Part shown: positions 36,918 through 44,373 of the stretch, one piece after another
How the letters are laid out: the number at the start of each line of letters is the position of its first letter
How positions within the stretch are numbered: the stretch's first letter is position 1
From: Hungatella sp.
Lineage (GTDB): Bacteria; Bacillota; Clostridia; Lachnospirales; Lachnospiraceae
DNA length: 64,000 nt
Assembly: GCA_009712635.1 (NCBI GenBank)
Contig: WASS01000023.1
Location: 1-64,000 of the forward strand
Reading direction: 5' to 3'
Notes under the pieces: generated by a model
What the model saw: the letters and a program-made list of their open reading frames with translations, nothing else
Databases searched by the model: none
Told to the model about the DNA's origin: nothing
Program-made: the position numbers and the translations under genes

Positions 36918-38312
36918 TTAGTTGGCCCCCGCTTTCTTTTCCGCTCTTTTTCCCAGCACTAAGGTAATTACAAATGAAACTGAAACTGCAGTCACCATAA
37001 CAGCTAATGAGACAATCAGGTTTTTACCTGTTCCATCCGGGTTGATATAAGCAGGAATTGAAATAAATCCAGGGGTTGATACTACGTACTGGGTCATACC
37101 AAATAAACCAGCTATCAGGCCGCCGAGGCCACCGCCGATCATTGCACCCAGAAGGGGATATTTTTTTACAAATAAAACACCGTATACACCCGGCTCTGTA
37201 ATGCCGCACAGTGCAGTAATACCGGCTCCTGTTGCAATACTGCGGGATTCTGCATTCTTTGCGATTAATGCTGCAGCCAGACAGGCACCGCCAACAGCTA
37301 CATTTGCCGGAGCCATTCCAGTACAGATTAACGGGTCAGAACCGATTTCAGCTATTAATAAGAAGACTACCGGATACGTTGCGTTGTTCATTCCAAAAAA
37401 CACCATAAGGGGAGTCGTAATACCAATGATCATAACTGCGATTGCCGGAGCCACTCTGTAAACAGTCAGTACGCCGTCTGCCAGCCAGGTTCCTGCAAGA
37501 TTACCTATGGGACCCAGTACAATAAGTGTGACCGGTACCGTAACCAGCATGGTAATAAGGGGTACAAAAATCGTCCTTAAATAGACTGGTATGATCTTCT
37601 GTAAATATTTATAAATGACGGACATAAATAAAACGCCCAGGATTACAGGAAATACTGTTGAGTTATATGCGATCTGTGCAACCTTAATGCCGAAGAAATC
37701 AAGAGCTTCTGCATTATTGATGGTGGAGTATAACAGGATTGCTCCAAGAAACGCTCCAAGGTATCCGTTGGATTTTAATTTGTTTGCTGCTGAAAAACCA
37801 ATAAATACCGGCAGGGAATAAAAAGCCGCCTGGTTTACAGCATAGAAAATCTTGTATGCTCCATCTTCAGAGGACACTCCGAAGAGCGTGGTAAGAAGCG
37901 TTAACACTGCCCCCGTAAGACCACCAGCAATCAGTACGGGTATAACCGGAGAAAATGTGCCTCCGATAAATGCCATAATGCCTGCAAAAACAGTTCCTCT
38001 GCCAGCTTTAACATCCAGCTTAACAGCTTCTGAATCCCGAACTTCACCGCCTGTTTTAATACCGTCACGCTTTTTAAATTCTGAAAAAAGTGCGGGTACA
38101 TCCTGTCCGATCACAAACTGGTACTCTCCGCTCTGTACAATCAGGTTAAGAATGCCCGGGATTTTTTTTGCCTCATCTTTATTCAGTTTTGTCTCATCAT
38201 GAAGCTGAATGCGCAGACGGGTCATACAGTGTGTAACATTAGCAATGTTTGATTCGCCTCCGCAAGTATTGATTATATCTGCACATATTTGTACATAATC
38301 TTTTTTTGCCAT
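36918..38312 (-). CDS. PTS beta-glucoside transporter subunit IIBC
   Basis: A 463-residue permease with IIB at the N-terminus (phospho-Cys29 in VTHCMTRLRIQL) and IIC membrane domain (about 100-455, with ITTPLMVFFGMNNATYPVVFLL and ALCGITEPGVYGVLFVKKYP). There is no IIA domain, unlike the paralogue at 7129; a separate or shared IIA is required. It passes the phosphorylated sugar to the GH1 enzyme. The ATG at 38312 follows AGAGGGGAAAAATC; an upstream in-frame GTG at 38354 is rejected. Confidence 0.92.
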   Translation of the reverse strand: MAKKDYVQICADIINTCGGESNIANVTHCMTRLRIQLHDETKLNKDEAKKIPGILNLIVQSGEYQFVIGQDVPALFSEFKKRDGIKTGGEVRDSEAVKLDVKAGRGTVFAGIMAFIGGTFSPVIPVLIAGGLTGAVLTLLTTLFGVSSEDGAYKIFYAVNQAAFYSLPVFIGFSAANKLKSNGYLGAFLGAILLYSTINNAEALDFFGIKVAQIAYNSTVFPVILGVLFMSVIYKYLQKIIPVYLRTIFVPLITMLVTVPVTLIVLGPIGNLAGTWLADGVLTVYRVAPAIAVMIIGITTPLMVFFGMNNATYPVVFLLIAEIGSDPLICTGMAPANVAVGGACLAAALIAKNAESRSIATGAGITALCGITEPGVYGVLFVKKYPLLGAMIGGGLGGLIAGLFGMTQYVVSTPGFISIPAYINPDGTGKNLIVSLAVMVTAVSVSFVITLVLGKRAEKKAGAN

Positions 38313-38410
38313 GATTTTTCCCCTCTTCTTATAGTCTGCTTTTTGTTTCACCATACCCTCATTGATCCATAGGATTTACACCAGCGCGCCTTATGTATTT
38401 CCATAGCCAG

Positions 38411-38419
38411 ATTATATCA
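38411..38419 (-). promoter_or_regulatory. Extended -10 promoter of the PTS-GH1 operon
   Basis: Minus strand TGATATAAT is an extended -10 box. No good -35 is found 17 bases upstream. The palindrome at 38438-38456 lies where the -35 should be. Confidence 0.5.
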
Positions 38420-38437
38420 GATTTCCACAAAACCGCG

Positions 38438-38456
38438 GGTTTCAGAATATGAAACC
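38438..38456. promoter_or_regulatory. Inverted repeat, probable operator of the RpiR regulator
   Basis: GGTTTCA (38438-38444) and TGAAACC (38450-38456) flank a five-base spacer. It sits between the divergent PTS and rpiR-type promoters, overlapping the -35 region of the PTS promoter. The regulator encoded next door is the natural candidate to bind it. Confidence 0.65.
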
Positions 38457-38492
38457 AAAACTGAATTTTAATTATTTTACCCTGAATTTATA

Positions 38493-38521
38493 TTGTGTCT
38501 CTATTATTTTTGATATATAAT
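38493..38521 (+). promoter_or_regulatory. SigA-type promoter of the RpiR-type gene
   Basis: TTGTGT (38493-38498), 17-base spacer, TATAAT (38516-38521). The ATG of the gene starts seven bases after the -10 box, exactly where transcription should start. Confidence 0.65.
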
Positions 38522-38527
38522 CTGGGC

Positions 38528-39367
38528 ATGGATGAAAATAATAAAAAACAGCAAAATGAATTTAGCCTCAAGGGATTTAATATTACCTCTTCCCTGCTTG
38601 CTATCATTAATAATTCCAACGAAGACGATATTAACTACGTTTTGGCAAATTATCTGTTGGAGCGCATTGATATTCTGGATAAAATCAGCATTTATGATGT
38701 GATCGATTACTGTTATGTATCAAGGAGTACAATACACAGATTCGTAAAAAGCATCGGTTTTGAAAGCTTTACACACATGAAGGATAACATCAGACATATG
38801 CGGGTTCATACCAGAGCATTTATTGACTTCGTTAACCAGTCCTCTTTTCATGATTACATCATGAATTCCATGGTTGACATGCTGACAGATATCAATGATA
38901 CCATCGACCAGCAAAATATCGGGCTGCTTGTGGATCTGATTAAAAACAGCCGTAATGTCGTCATTTTGAATTATGACACCTCAAGCTCTTCTGCCAAAGA
39001 ATTTCAGCTTGAGATGACTTCTCTTGGCAGGCTGATTAAGCTGGTCACCAACATATCCGGCAATACCGGGATTCTTCCCGCTCTTACGGAAGATGATCTG
39101 CTGATTACCTGCTCTGCCTCTGGAAATTATGCCATTGCCACCAAGGATGACGTAAAAGATGTGAAGGCACGTAAATTTCTGATTACATTAAACCACGCAA
39201 AGCAGTTTGAGGAATATTATGACACCATCATTTTCCTGAGTGACAAGTTTCAATCCTGCGATTACATCTCCAACGGTATGCAAAACGTTTATACCCGGTA
39301 TGGCATTAACTACTTTTTTGATTTGCTGTTTAACCGGTATGTACAAAAATATATATTAGACAGGTAA
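38528..39367 (+). CDS. MurR/RpiR family transcriptional regulator
   Basis: A 279-residue regulator from the ATG at 38528. It has an N-terminal RpiR helix-turn-helix (about 50-100, SIYDVIDYCYVSRSTIHRFVKSIGFESFTHMKDNI) and a C-terminal SIS sugar-phosphate-binding domain (about 135-270, VILNYDTSSSSAKEFQLEM and LLITCSASGNY). It likely senses a phosphorylated sugar made by the divergent PTS and regulates it through the palindrome at 38438. There is no ribosome binding site; the -10 box ends six bases before the ATG. A GTG at 38495 in frame would lie inside the -35 box and is rejected. The stop codon lies in the terminator stem. Confidence 0.87.
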   Translation: MDENNKKQQNEFSLKGFNITSSLLAIINNSNEDDINYVLANYLLERIDILDKISIYDVIDYCYVSRSTIHRFVKSIGFESFTHMKDNIRHMRVHTRAFIDFVNQSSFHDYIMNSMVDMLTDINDTIDQQNIGLLVDLIKNSRNVVILNYDTSSSSAKEFQLEMTSLGRLIKLVTNISGNTGILPALTEDDLLITCSASGNYAIATKDDVKDVKARKFLITLNHAKQFEEYYDTIIFLSDKFQSCDYISNGMQNVYTRYGINYFFDLLFNRYVQKYILDR

Positions 39368-39398
39368 AAGTTGAAATTTCTTTTACCTGTCTTTTTTT
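39358..39398 (+). terminator. Intrinsic terminator of the RpiR-type gene
   Basis: A 13-base stem (AGACAGGTAAAAG with CTTTTACCTGTCT), loop TTGAAATTT, then a T-run. It includes the stop codon of the gene. Confidence 0.88.
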
Positions 39399-39600
39399 GC
39401 ATAGGATTTAACAATAAATCATAATAATATAATGGAGAATTAACAGTTTAAAGATAGTATTAAGGAAATATATGGAAGTATATGGATTCCGTTAAAATTA
39501 TTGAGCAGCAAACTTACAGGGTATACAATTATTTTCTCAGAAACGATTCAGTTTAAAAGTCTTCCAAATCATTTTTTAAGAGAAAGAAGGTTATAACAAA

Positions 39601-42408
39601 ATGGTTACAGAAAAAGAAGGTAAAGAAGAGAATATAGCAAAGCTGCCTGCGGATCAGGTCTATGCTGCACTAGGAAGCAATGTCCGTGGACTGAATCAGT
39701 CTCAGGTGGCAGAACGGCAAAAAAAATTTGGTAAAAATCTAATTGAAGAAAAAAAGAAAAAATCTGTAATACTTATCTTTCTGGGAAACTTTATACATCT
39801 CATGGCTATACTGCTCTGGATTGGCGGTGCTGTGGCATTTCTTGCGGGGATGCCCCAATTGGGAGTGGCTGTCTGGCTGGTTAACGTCATTAACGGTGTT
39901 TTCAGCTTCTGGCAGGAACACCGGGCGGGTAAAGCCACAGATGCATTAAGAAACATGCTGCCTTCCTACGCGCGCGTCATCCGTGACGGGGAAGAACAGA
40001 AAATACTGGCAGAAGATCTGATAATCGGCGATATTATCTTGTTGGAGGAGGGGGACAAGATCTCCGCTGATGCCCGATTAATAGAAAGCAGTGATCTGCA
40101 GGTGGATCAGTCCACTTTAACCGGAGAATCCAATCCGGTGCGGAAAGTTAAAGATGCAGTATTAAAAGATGATCTGACTAAAGCGGAAACCCCAAATCTG
40201 ATATTTGCAGGCACCAACGTGGCCGAGGGCAACGGAAAAGCCGTTGTAATGGAAATTGGCATGCGTACGGAGTTTGGTAAAATTGCAGGATTAACACAAA
40301 ATATGAAAGAAGTCCAAAGTCCCCTGCAAAAGGAACTGAACCGTTTAACAAAACAAATTTCTGTTATTGCCATCTCATTCGGGGTATTTTTCTTTGTGGC
40401 AGCTTTGTTGCTGGTAAAGGAACCCATGGCCTCCGCCTTCATCTTTGCTCTCGGTATGATAGTCGCTTTTATACCGGAAGGCCTTCTTCCAACTGTTACG
40501 TTATCTCTCGCCATGGCAGTTCAAAGAATGTCAAAGCGGAATGCTCTGGTGAAAAAGCTATCTTCTGTGGAAGCACTTGGAAGTACTACAGTAATCTGTA
40601 CGGATAAAACAGGAACCTTGACTCAGAATGAAATGACAGTAAACCATTTATGGCTTGCTGACCGGGAATATGAAGTAACGGGTGTTGGTTACAGCCCTAA
40701 AGGTGAGATCATGACAGGCGGAAAAACAGTAAAAGCCAGTGAAGATGAGGACATGAATCTTTTGGTGACTGGTGCTGCACTATGCAGCAATGCAAGATTG
40801 CTTCCCCCAGGAGAAGAATCCGCCCGTTACACAGTGCTTGGAGATCCTACGGAGGCATGTCTTGGCGTTGTTGCAGAAAAAGCCGGGATTAACGTGGCAA
40901 AACAGGCGGAACAGACACCAAGATTAAGAGAACTGCCATTTGAATCCCGCCGGAAACGAATGACAACCGTGCATCGGCTTCAAAGACCCATAGAAGGCAC
41001 CAGGCTGATTGCCTATGTAAAAGGTGCTCCAAAAGAAATCATGAAACTAAGTAATACCATTCGCAGAAACGGGACCGTCACTCCCATGGAAGAAGAGATG
41101 CGAAGGGAAATCATGGATGCCAATGACAATTACGCCAGGCAGGGATTACGTGTTCTGGCTGTGGCATACCGCCTTCTGAAAAAAGAAGATAAGATTCCAA
41201 CAGCCATGAGCGCCTATACACCGGATCTGATAGAACAGGATCTGACTTTTGTCGGGTTGGTAGTCATGGCAGATCCGCCCAGACCGGAAGTAGCTGCAGC
41301 CGTTGAAGAATGCCGTCACGCTGGTATCCGCATTATTATGATTACAGGTGACTATGGATTAACGGCAGAAAGCATTGCAAAACGTATTGGGATTGTAAAA
41401 GGTACAAATCCAAGGGTTGTATCAGGGCTGGAACTGGAAGAGATGTCTGATGAGCAGTTAAAGGAATATTTAAAGGATGAAATAATTTTTGCCCGGGTCG
41501 CACCGGAACAAAAACTCAGGGTTGTAACCAATTTACAGGAACTGGGTGAGATCGTTGCAGTGACCGGAGATGGTGTAAATGATTCTCCTGCCCTGAAAAA
41601 AGCCGATATCGGAGTGGCTATGGGAATCGCCGGAACCGATGTGGCAAAAGAAGCGGCGGATATGATTTTAACGGATGATAACTTTGCTTCCATCGTCCAT
41701 GCTATTGAAGAAGGCAGGGCTGTTTACAGTAATATCCGAAAGTTCTTACTGTATATTTTAAACTCCAATATGCCTGAGGCCGTACCATCCGCATTGTTCC
41801 TGTTTTCCCGGGGTGCGATTCCTCTTCCACTGACTGTCATGCAGATTCTCACCATTGACTTGGGGACAGATATGATGCCTGCACTGGGATTAGGGACTGA
41901 GAAACCGGAAAAAGGAATTATGGATCAGCCGCCCCGTAATCCAAAAGAGACTCTGTTAAACAGGCCGCTGATCATAAAAGCGTTCTTATGGTATGGAATG
42001 ATGGGTTCTCTTGCCTCTGCCTTTTCGTATTTCTTTGTCAATATACAAAACGGCTGGCCGGATATGCCGTTGGCCAGCGGAAATAATCCGGTTTATTTCA
42101 GGGCTACTACCATGGCACTGGCAGCCATCGTATTCAGCCAGATTGGAGCCGTGTTTAACTGCCGTACGGAAAAACAGTCTGCGTTTCAAGTCGGATTATT
42201 TAAAAATAAACAGGTTAACTTAGGAATCCTGATCGAGATTATATTAATCTTTGCCTTAGTTTATCTGCCGCCATTACAATCCGTATTCCATACGGCTCCT
42301 CTCCTGCTTTCTGACTGGCTGCTGTTATGCATCTGGCCGCCGCTGGTATTGCTGCTTGAAGAGGTAAGGAAATTTTGGCTGCGTAATAAAGAACGGGCAG
42401 GAAATTAA
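39601..42408 (+). CDS. Cation-transporting P-type ATPase, type II
   Basis: A 935-residue pump with the phosphorylation motif CTDKTGTLTQNEM (Asp335), TGES (STLTGESNPV, about 175-185), KGAPKEIM in the nucleotide domain, MITGDYGLTAESIA and the hinge TGDGVNDSPALKKADIG. In helix 4 it reads AFIPEGLLPTVTLS; PEGLL followed by TVT resembles sodium/potassium-pump-like (IIC) enzymes more than calcium pumps (PEGLPAVVT). The N-terminal Cation_ATPase_N domain (about 20-90) and a C-terminal six-helix region are present. The transported ion (sodium, potassium, calcium or proton) is not decidable. It is followed directly by two TrkA/RCK genes, which is unusual. AGAAGG precedes the ATG. Confidence 0.93.
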   Translation: MVTEKEGKEENIAKLPADQVYAALGSNVRGLNQSQVAERQKKFGKNLIEEKKKKSVILIFLGNFIHLMAILLWIGGAVAFLAGMPQLGVAVWLVNVINGVFSFWQEHRAGKATDALRNMLPSYARVIRDGEEQKILAEDLIIGDIILLEEGDKISADARLIESSDLQVDQSTLTGESNPVRKVKDAVLKDDLTKAETPNLIFAGTNVAEGNGKAVVMEIGMRTEFGKIAGLTQNMKEVQSPLQKELNRLTKQISVIAISFGVFFFVAALLLVKEPMASAFIFALGMIVAFIPEGLLPTVTLSLAMAVQRMSKRNALVKKLSSVEALGSTTVICTDKTGTLTQNEMTVNHLWLADREYEVTGVGYSPKGEIMTGGKTVKASEDEDMNLLVTGAALCSNARLLPPGEESARYTVLGDPTEACLGVVAEKAGINVAKQAEQTPRLRELPFESRRKRMTTVHRLQRPIEGTRLIAYVKGAPKEIMKLSNTIRRNGTVTPMEEEMRREIMDANDNYARQGLRVLAVAYRLLKKEDKIPTAMSAYTPDLIEQDLTFVGLVVMADPPRPEVAAAVEECRHAGIRIIMITGDYGLTAESIAKRIGIVKGTNPRVVSGLELEEMSDEQLKEYLKDEIIFARVAPEQKLRVVTNLQELGEIVAVTGDGVNDSPALKKADIGVAMGIAGTDVAKEAADMILTDDNFASIVHAIEEGRAVYSNIRKFLLYILNSNMPEAVPSALFLFSRGAIPLPLTVMQILTIDLGTDMMPALGLGTEKPEKGIMDQPPRNPKETLLNRPLIIKAFLWYGMMGSLASAFSYFFVNIQNGWPDMPLASGNNPVYFRATTMALAAIVFSQIGAVFNCRTEKQSAFQVGLFKNKQVNLGILIEIILIFALVYLPPLQSVFHTAPLLLSDWLLLCIWPPLVLLLEEVRKFWLRNKERAGN

Positions 42409-42420
42409 AATCATAGAGAG

Positions 42421-43080
42421 GTGATCGTTATGAAAGTAATTGTTGTTGGCTTAGGAAAAATGGGAATCGGCTTATCCAATAATTTAATAAAAAAAGGACA
42501 TGAGGTAACTGTCATTGATTCAAATCCGGAAGTTTTAGAGAGCCTTGGAAGCGATTTTGCAGGAATTAAGGTTCTGGGATTTGGATTTGACCGGGACGTT
42601 TTAAGCAAAGCCAGAATAGACAAGGTAGATGCTGTAGTATCCTGCACGGAAAGCGATGAGATCAATGCCGTAATCGCCAGGATTGCCCGAACGATTTACC
42701 GTGTCCCTCATGTGGTTGCCAGATTATATGACACGAAAAAGGCAGAAATCTATCACAGGCTTGGCATTCAGACTATATCCACCACTTCCTGGGGCATTGA
42801 ACGGGCAACCCAGTTTTTAACCTATCATCATCTGGACAGTGTCTATGACATTGGAAATGGAACTGTGAATCTGGTCCGCATTGAAGTTCCCTCTCTCCTG
42901 GTCGGTCATCAGGTAAATGAGATCACAGTGCTGGGTGAAATACAGGTTGTTTCCATCAGCCGGAATAACAAAACTTTTTTACCCACTCTTGGTACAATTC
43001 TGGAGGCAGAGGATATCCTGTACATTTCAGTGATTATAGCGGCAACGGATAAGTTAAAATCCATGCTGGATCTGTTATAG
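42421..43080 (+). CDS. RCK/TrkA-type NAD-binding regulatory protein
   Basis: A 219-residue protein with an N-terminal TrkA_N Rossmann domain (MKVIVVGLGKMGIGLSNNLI, GxGxxG at about 7-12; acidic residue in VTVIDSNPE) and a C-terminal TrkA_C domain (about 140-219, TVNLVRIEVPSLLVGHQVNEI). Such subunits gate Trk/Ktr potassium uptake in response to NAD(H), ATP or c-di-AMP. Here no Trk/Ktr membrane subunit is adjacent; it starts 13 bases after the P-type ATPase stop. AGAGAGGTGATCGTT precedes the ATG. A role as partner of the pump is inference. Confidence 0.9.
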   Translation: MIVMKVIVVGLGKMGIGLSNNLIKKGHEVTVIDSNPEVLESLGSDFAGIKVLGFGFDRDVLSKARIDKVDAVVSCTESDEINAVIARIARTIYRVPHVVARLYDTKKAEIYHRLGIQTISTTSWGIERATQFLTYHHLDSVYDIGNGTVNLVRIEVPSLLVGHQVNEITVLGEIQVVSISRNNKTFLPTLGTILEAEDILYISVIIAATDKLKSMLDLL

Positions 43081-43102
43081 ATAAAAGGTGAACTGTGAGA
43101 AA

Positions 43103-43789
43103 ATGGAAAGAAAGGATGCCAAGAAAGCTATGAAAGTGATTATTGTAGGAGGGGGCCAGGTCGGAACCTATCTTGCTTCCCTGTTATTATCCAACGGACA
43201 TGAAATAAAAGTAATTGAACATCGGAATAAGAATTTTAACAAACTATTAAAAGAACTGCCTTCGGAAGTATTAATTAACGGCTTCGGATCAGACCCTGCC
43301 GTACTGGAACAGGCAGGCATCGACTCTGCCGATGTTATCGCAGCAGTAACCGACGCCGATGAAATCAATCTGGTCGTATCCACTCTGGCTAAAATGGAAT
43401 TTGGAGTTCCAAAAGTGGTTGCCAGGGTGAATAATCCCAAAAATGCCTGGCTTTATAACAGCAGTATGGGCGTAGATGTTGGTGTCAATCAGGCCGATTT
43501 AATGGCCCACTTTGTAGTAGAAGAAATGGATTTAGAGGATATGTTCACCATATTAAAATTAAAACGGGGTGATTATTCCATTATCCAGATGAAAGTCGCA
43601 GAGTCTGCCAGAGCGGCTAACCAGTTACTGAAAAACCTGTCTATCCCCCAAAAAACAGTACTGATCGCCATTACCAGGGACGATGCCTTAGTCATTCCAA
43701 AAGGAGATTCCCAAATCCTGGTAGGGGATGATATTCTGGCATTAACCGATGAGGGAAGCCGGAAAGAATTGAAAGAAATATTTGGCTAA
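43103..43789 (+). CDS. Second RCK/TrkA-type NAD-binding regulatory protein
   Basis: A 228-residue paralogue with Rossmann motif VIIVGGGQVGTYLASLLLSNG and VIEHRNKNF, a conserved middle ADVIAAVTDADEINLVVSTLA, and a C-terminal TrkA_C domain (about 150-228). The start ATG at 43103 follows GGTGA at a slightly long distance; ATG at 43130 (MKVIIVGGG) or GTG at 43088 are alternatives. It is a few bases after the first RCK gene and closes the operon before the terminator at 43800. Together the two may form a heteromeric ring. Confidence 0.88.
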   Translation: MERKDAKKAMKVIIVGGGQVGTYLASLLLSNGHEIKVIEHRNKNFNKLLKELPSEVLINGFGSDPAVLEQAGIDSADVIAAVTDADEINLVVSTLAKMEFGVPKVVARVNNPKNAWLYNSSMGVDVGVNQADLMAHFVVEEMDLEDMFTILKLKRGDYSIIQMKVAESARAANQLLKNLSIPQKTVLIAITRDDALVIPKGDSQILVGDDILALTDEGSRKELKEIFG

Positions 43790-43799
43790 ACATATTTTC

Positions 43800-43847
43800 A
43801 AAAGGAACTGTAACCCTGAAAATACTTCCGGGCTGCGGTTCCTTTTT
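43800..43847 (+). terminator. Intrinsic terminator of the ATPase-RCK operon
   Basis: AAAAGGAAC pairs with GTTCCTTTT, with inner CCC/GGG, and the + strand ends in TTTTT. It lies ten bases beyond the second RCK stop. Confidence 0.8.
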
Positions 43848-43933
43848 ACTATTACTGATTGCAAATCACAAAATCCAGGCCTATACTAAAGAAAAGAAAT
43901 CTCTTTAAAAACAGAGTACAAAGGAGTGTTAAT

Positions 43934-44314
43934 ATGAATCTGGAAATCTATGATACTGCAGACTCGATCTATGTAGAAAAAGAGAACCACACAAAGGTCA
44001 ATTATTTTATTTTCGATGAATATGAAATTCATCTAAATACCCTTCCCCCTCATTCCATTCAGGAATGGCACAAACACCATACTATTGAAGAAGTTATATT
44101 TGTGATCTCCGGTAAATTAAAAATTTTGTGGAAAGAAGCAGAACAGACAGAATGCCGGATTATTTCAGAAAATTCAATCGTCAGAGTAAAAAATTCCATA
44201 CATACGCTGGAAAATGATTTTGATGAGGATGTGCGGTTCCTGGTCTACAGAATGGTGCCTGACGGTATTGATAAACGTAGCATTATAAAAAATGATAAAG
44301 AGCTCATCCTATAG
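43934..44314 (+). CDS. Single-domain cupin protein
   Basis: A 126-residue cupin starting MNLEIYDTADSIYVEK. The two cupin motifs are HSIQEWHKHHTIEEVIFVISGKL and a second one around IHTLENDFDEDVRFLVYR, with His residues typical of metal binding in the first motif (HKHHTIEE). Role is unknown; small cupins of this type often stabilise sugar or act as isomerases. AAAGGAGTGTTAAT precedes the ATG. An earlier start at 43859 would lack a ribosome binding site. It is flanked by terminators on both sides, so it is monocistronic. Confidence 0.75.
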   Translation: MNLEIYDTADSIYVEKENHTKVNYFIFDEYEIHLNTLPPHSIQEWHKHHTIEEVIFVISGKLKILWKEAEQTECRIISENSIVRVKNSIHTLENDFDEDVRFLVYRMVPDGIDKRSIIKNDKELIL

Positions 44315-44319
44315 CAATA

Positions 44320-44366
44320 AAAATGAGTTTCTACCGTACAGACTGTACGGAGGAAACTCATTTTTT
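44320..44366. terminator. Bidirectional intrinsic terminator
   Basis: AAAATGAGTTTC and GAAACTCATTTT form the outer stem, CCGTACA/TGTACGG the inner stem with loop GAC. T-runs lie on both outer sides. It separates the cupin gene and the convergent reductase gene. Confidence 0.9.
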
Positions 44367-44373
44367 ACCCCTT

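Noticed and set aside
37201-38202. Several plus-strand ORFs opposite the PTS IIBC gene
   Set aside because: They are anti-sense shadows of a conserved membrane protein with biased codon use.
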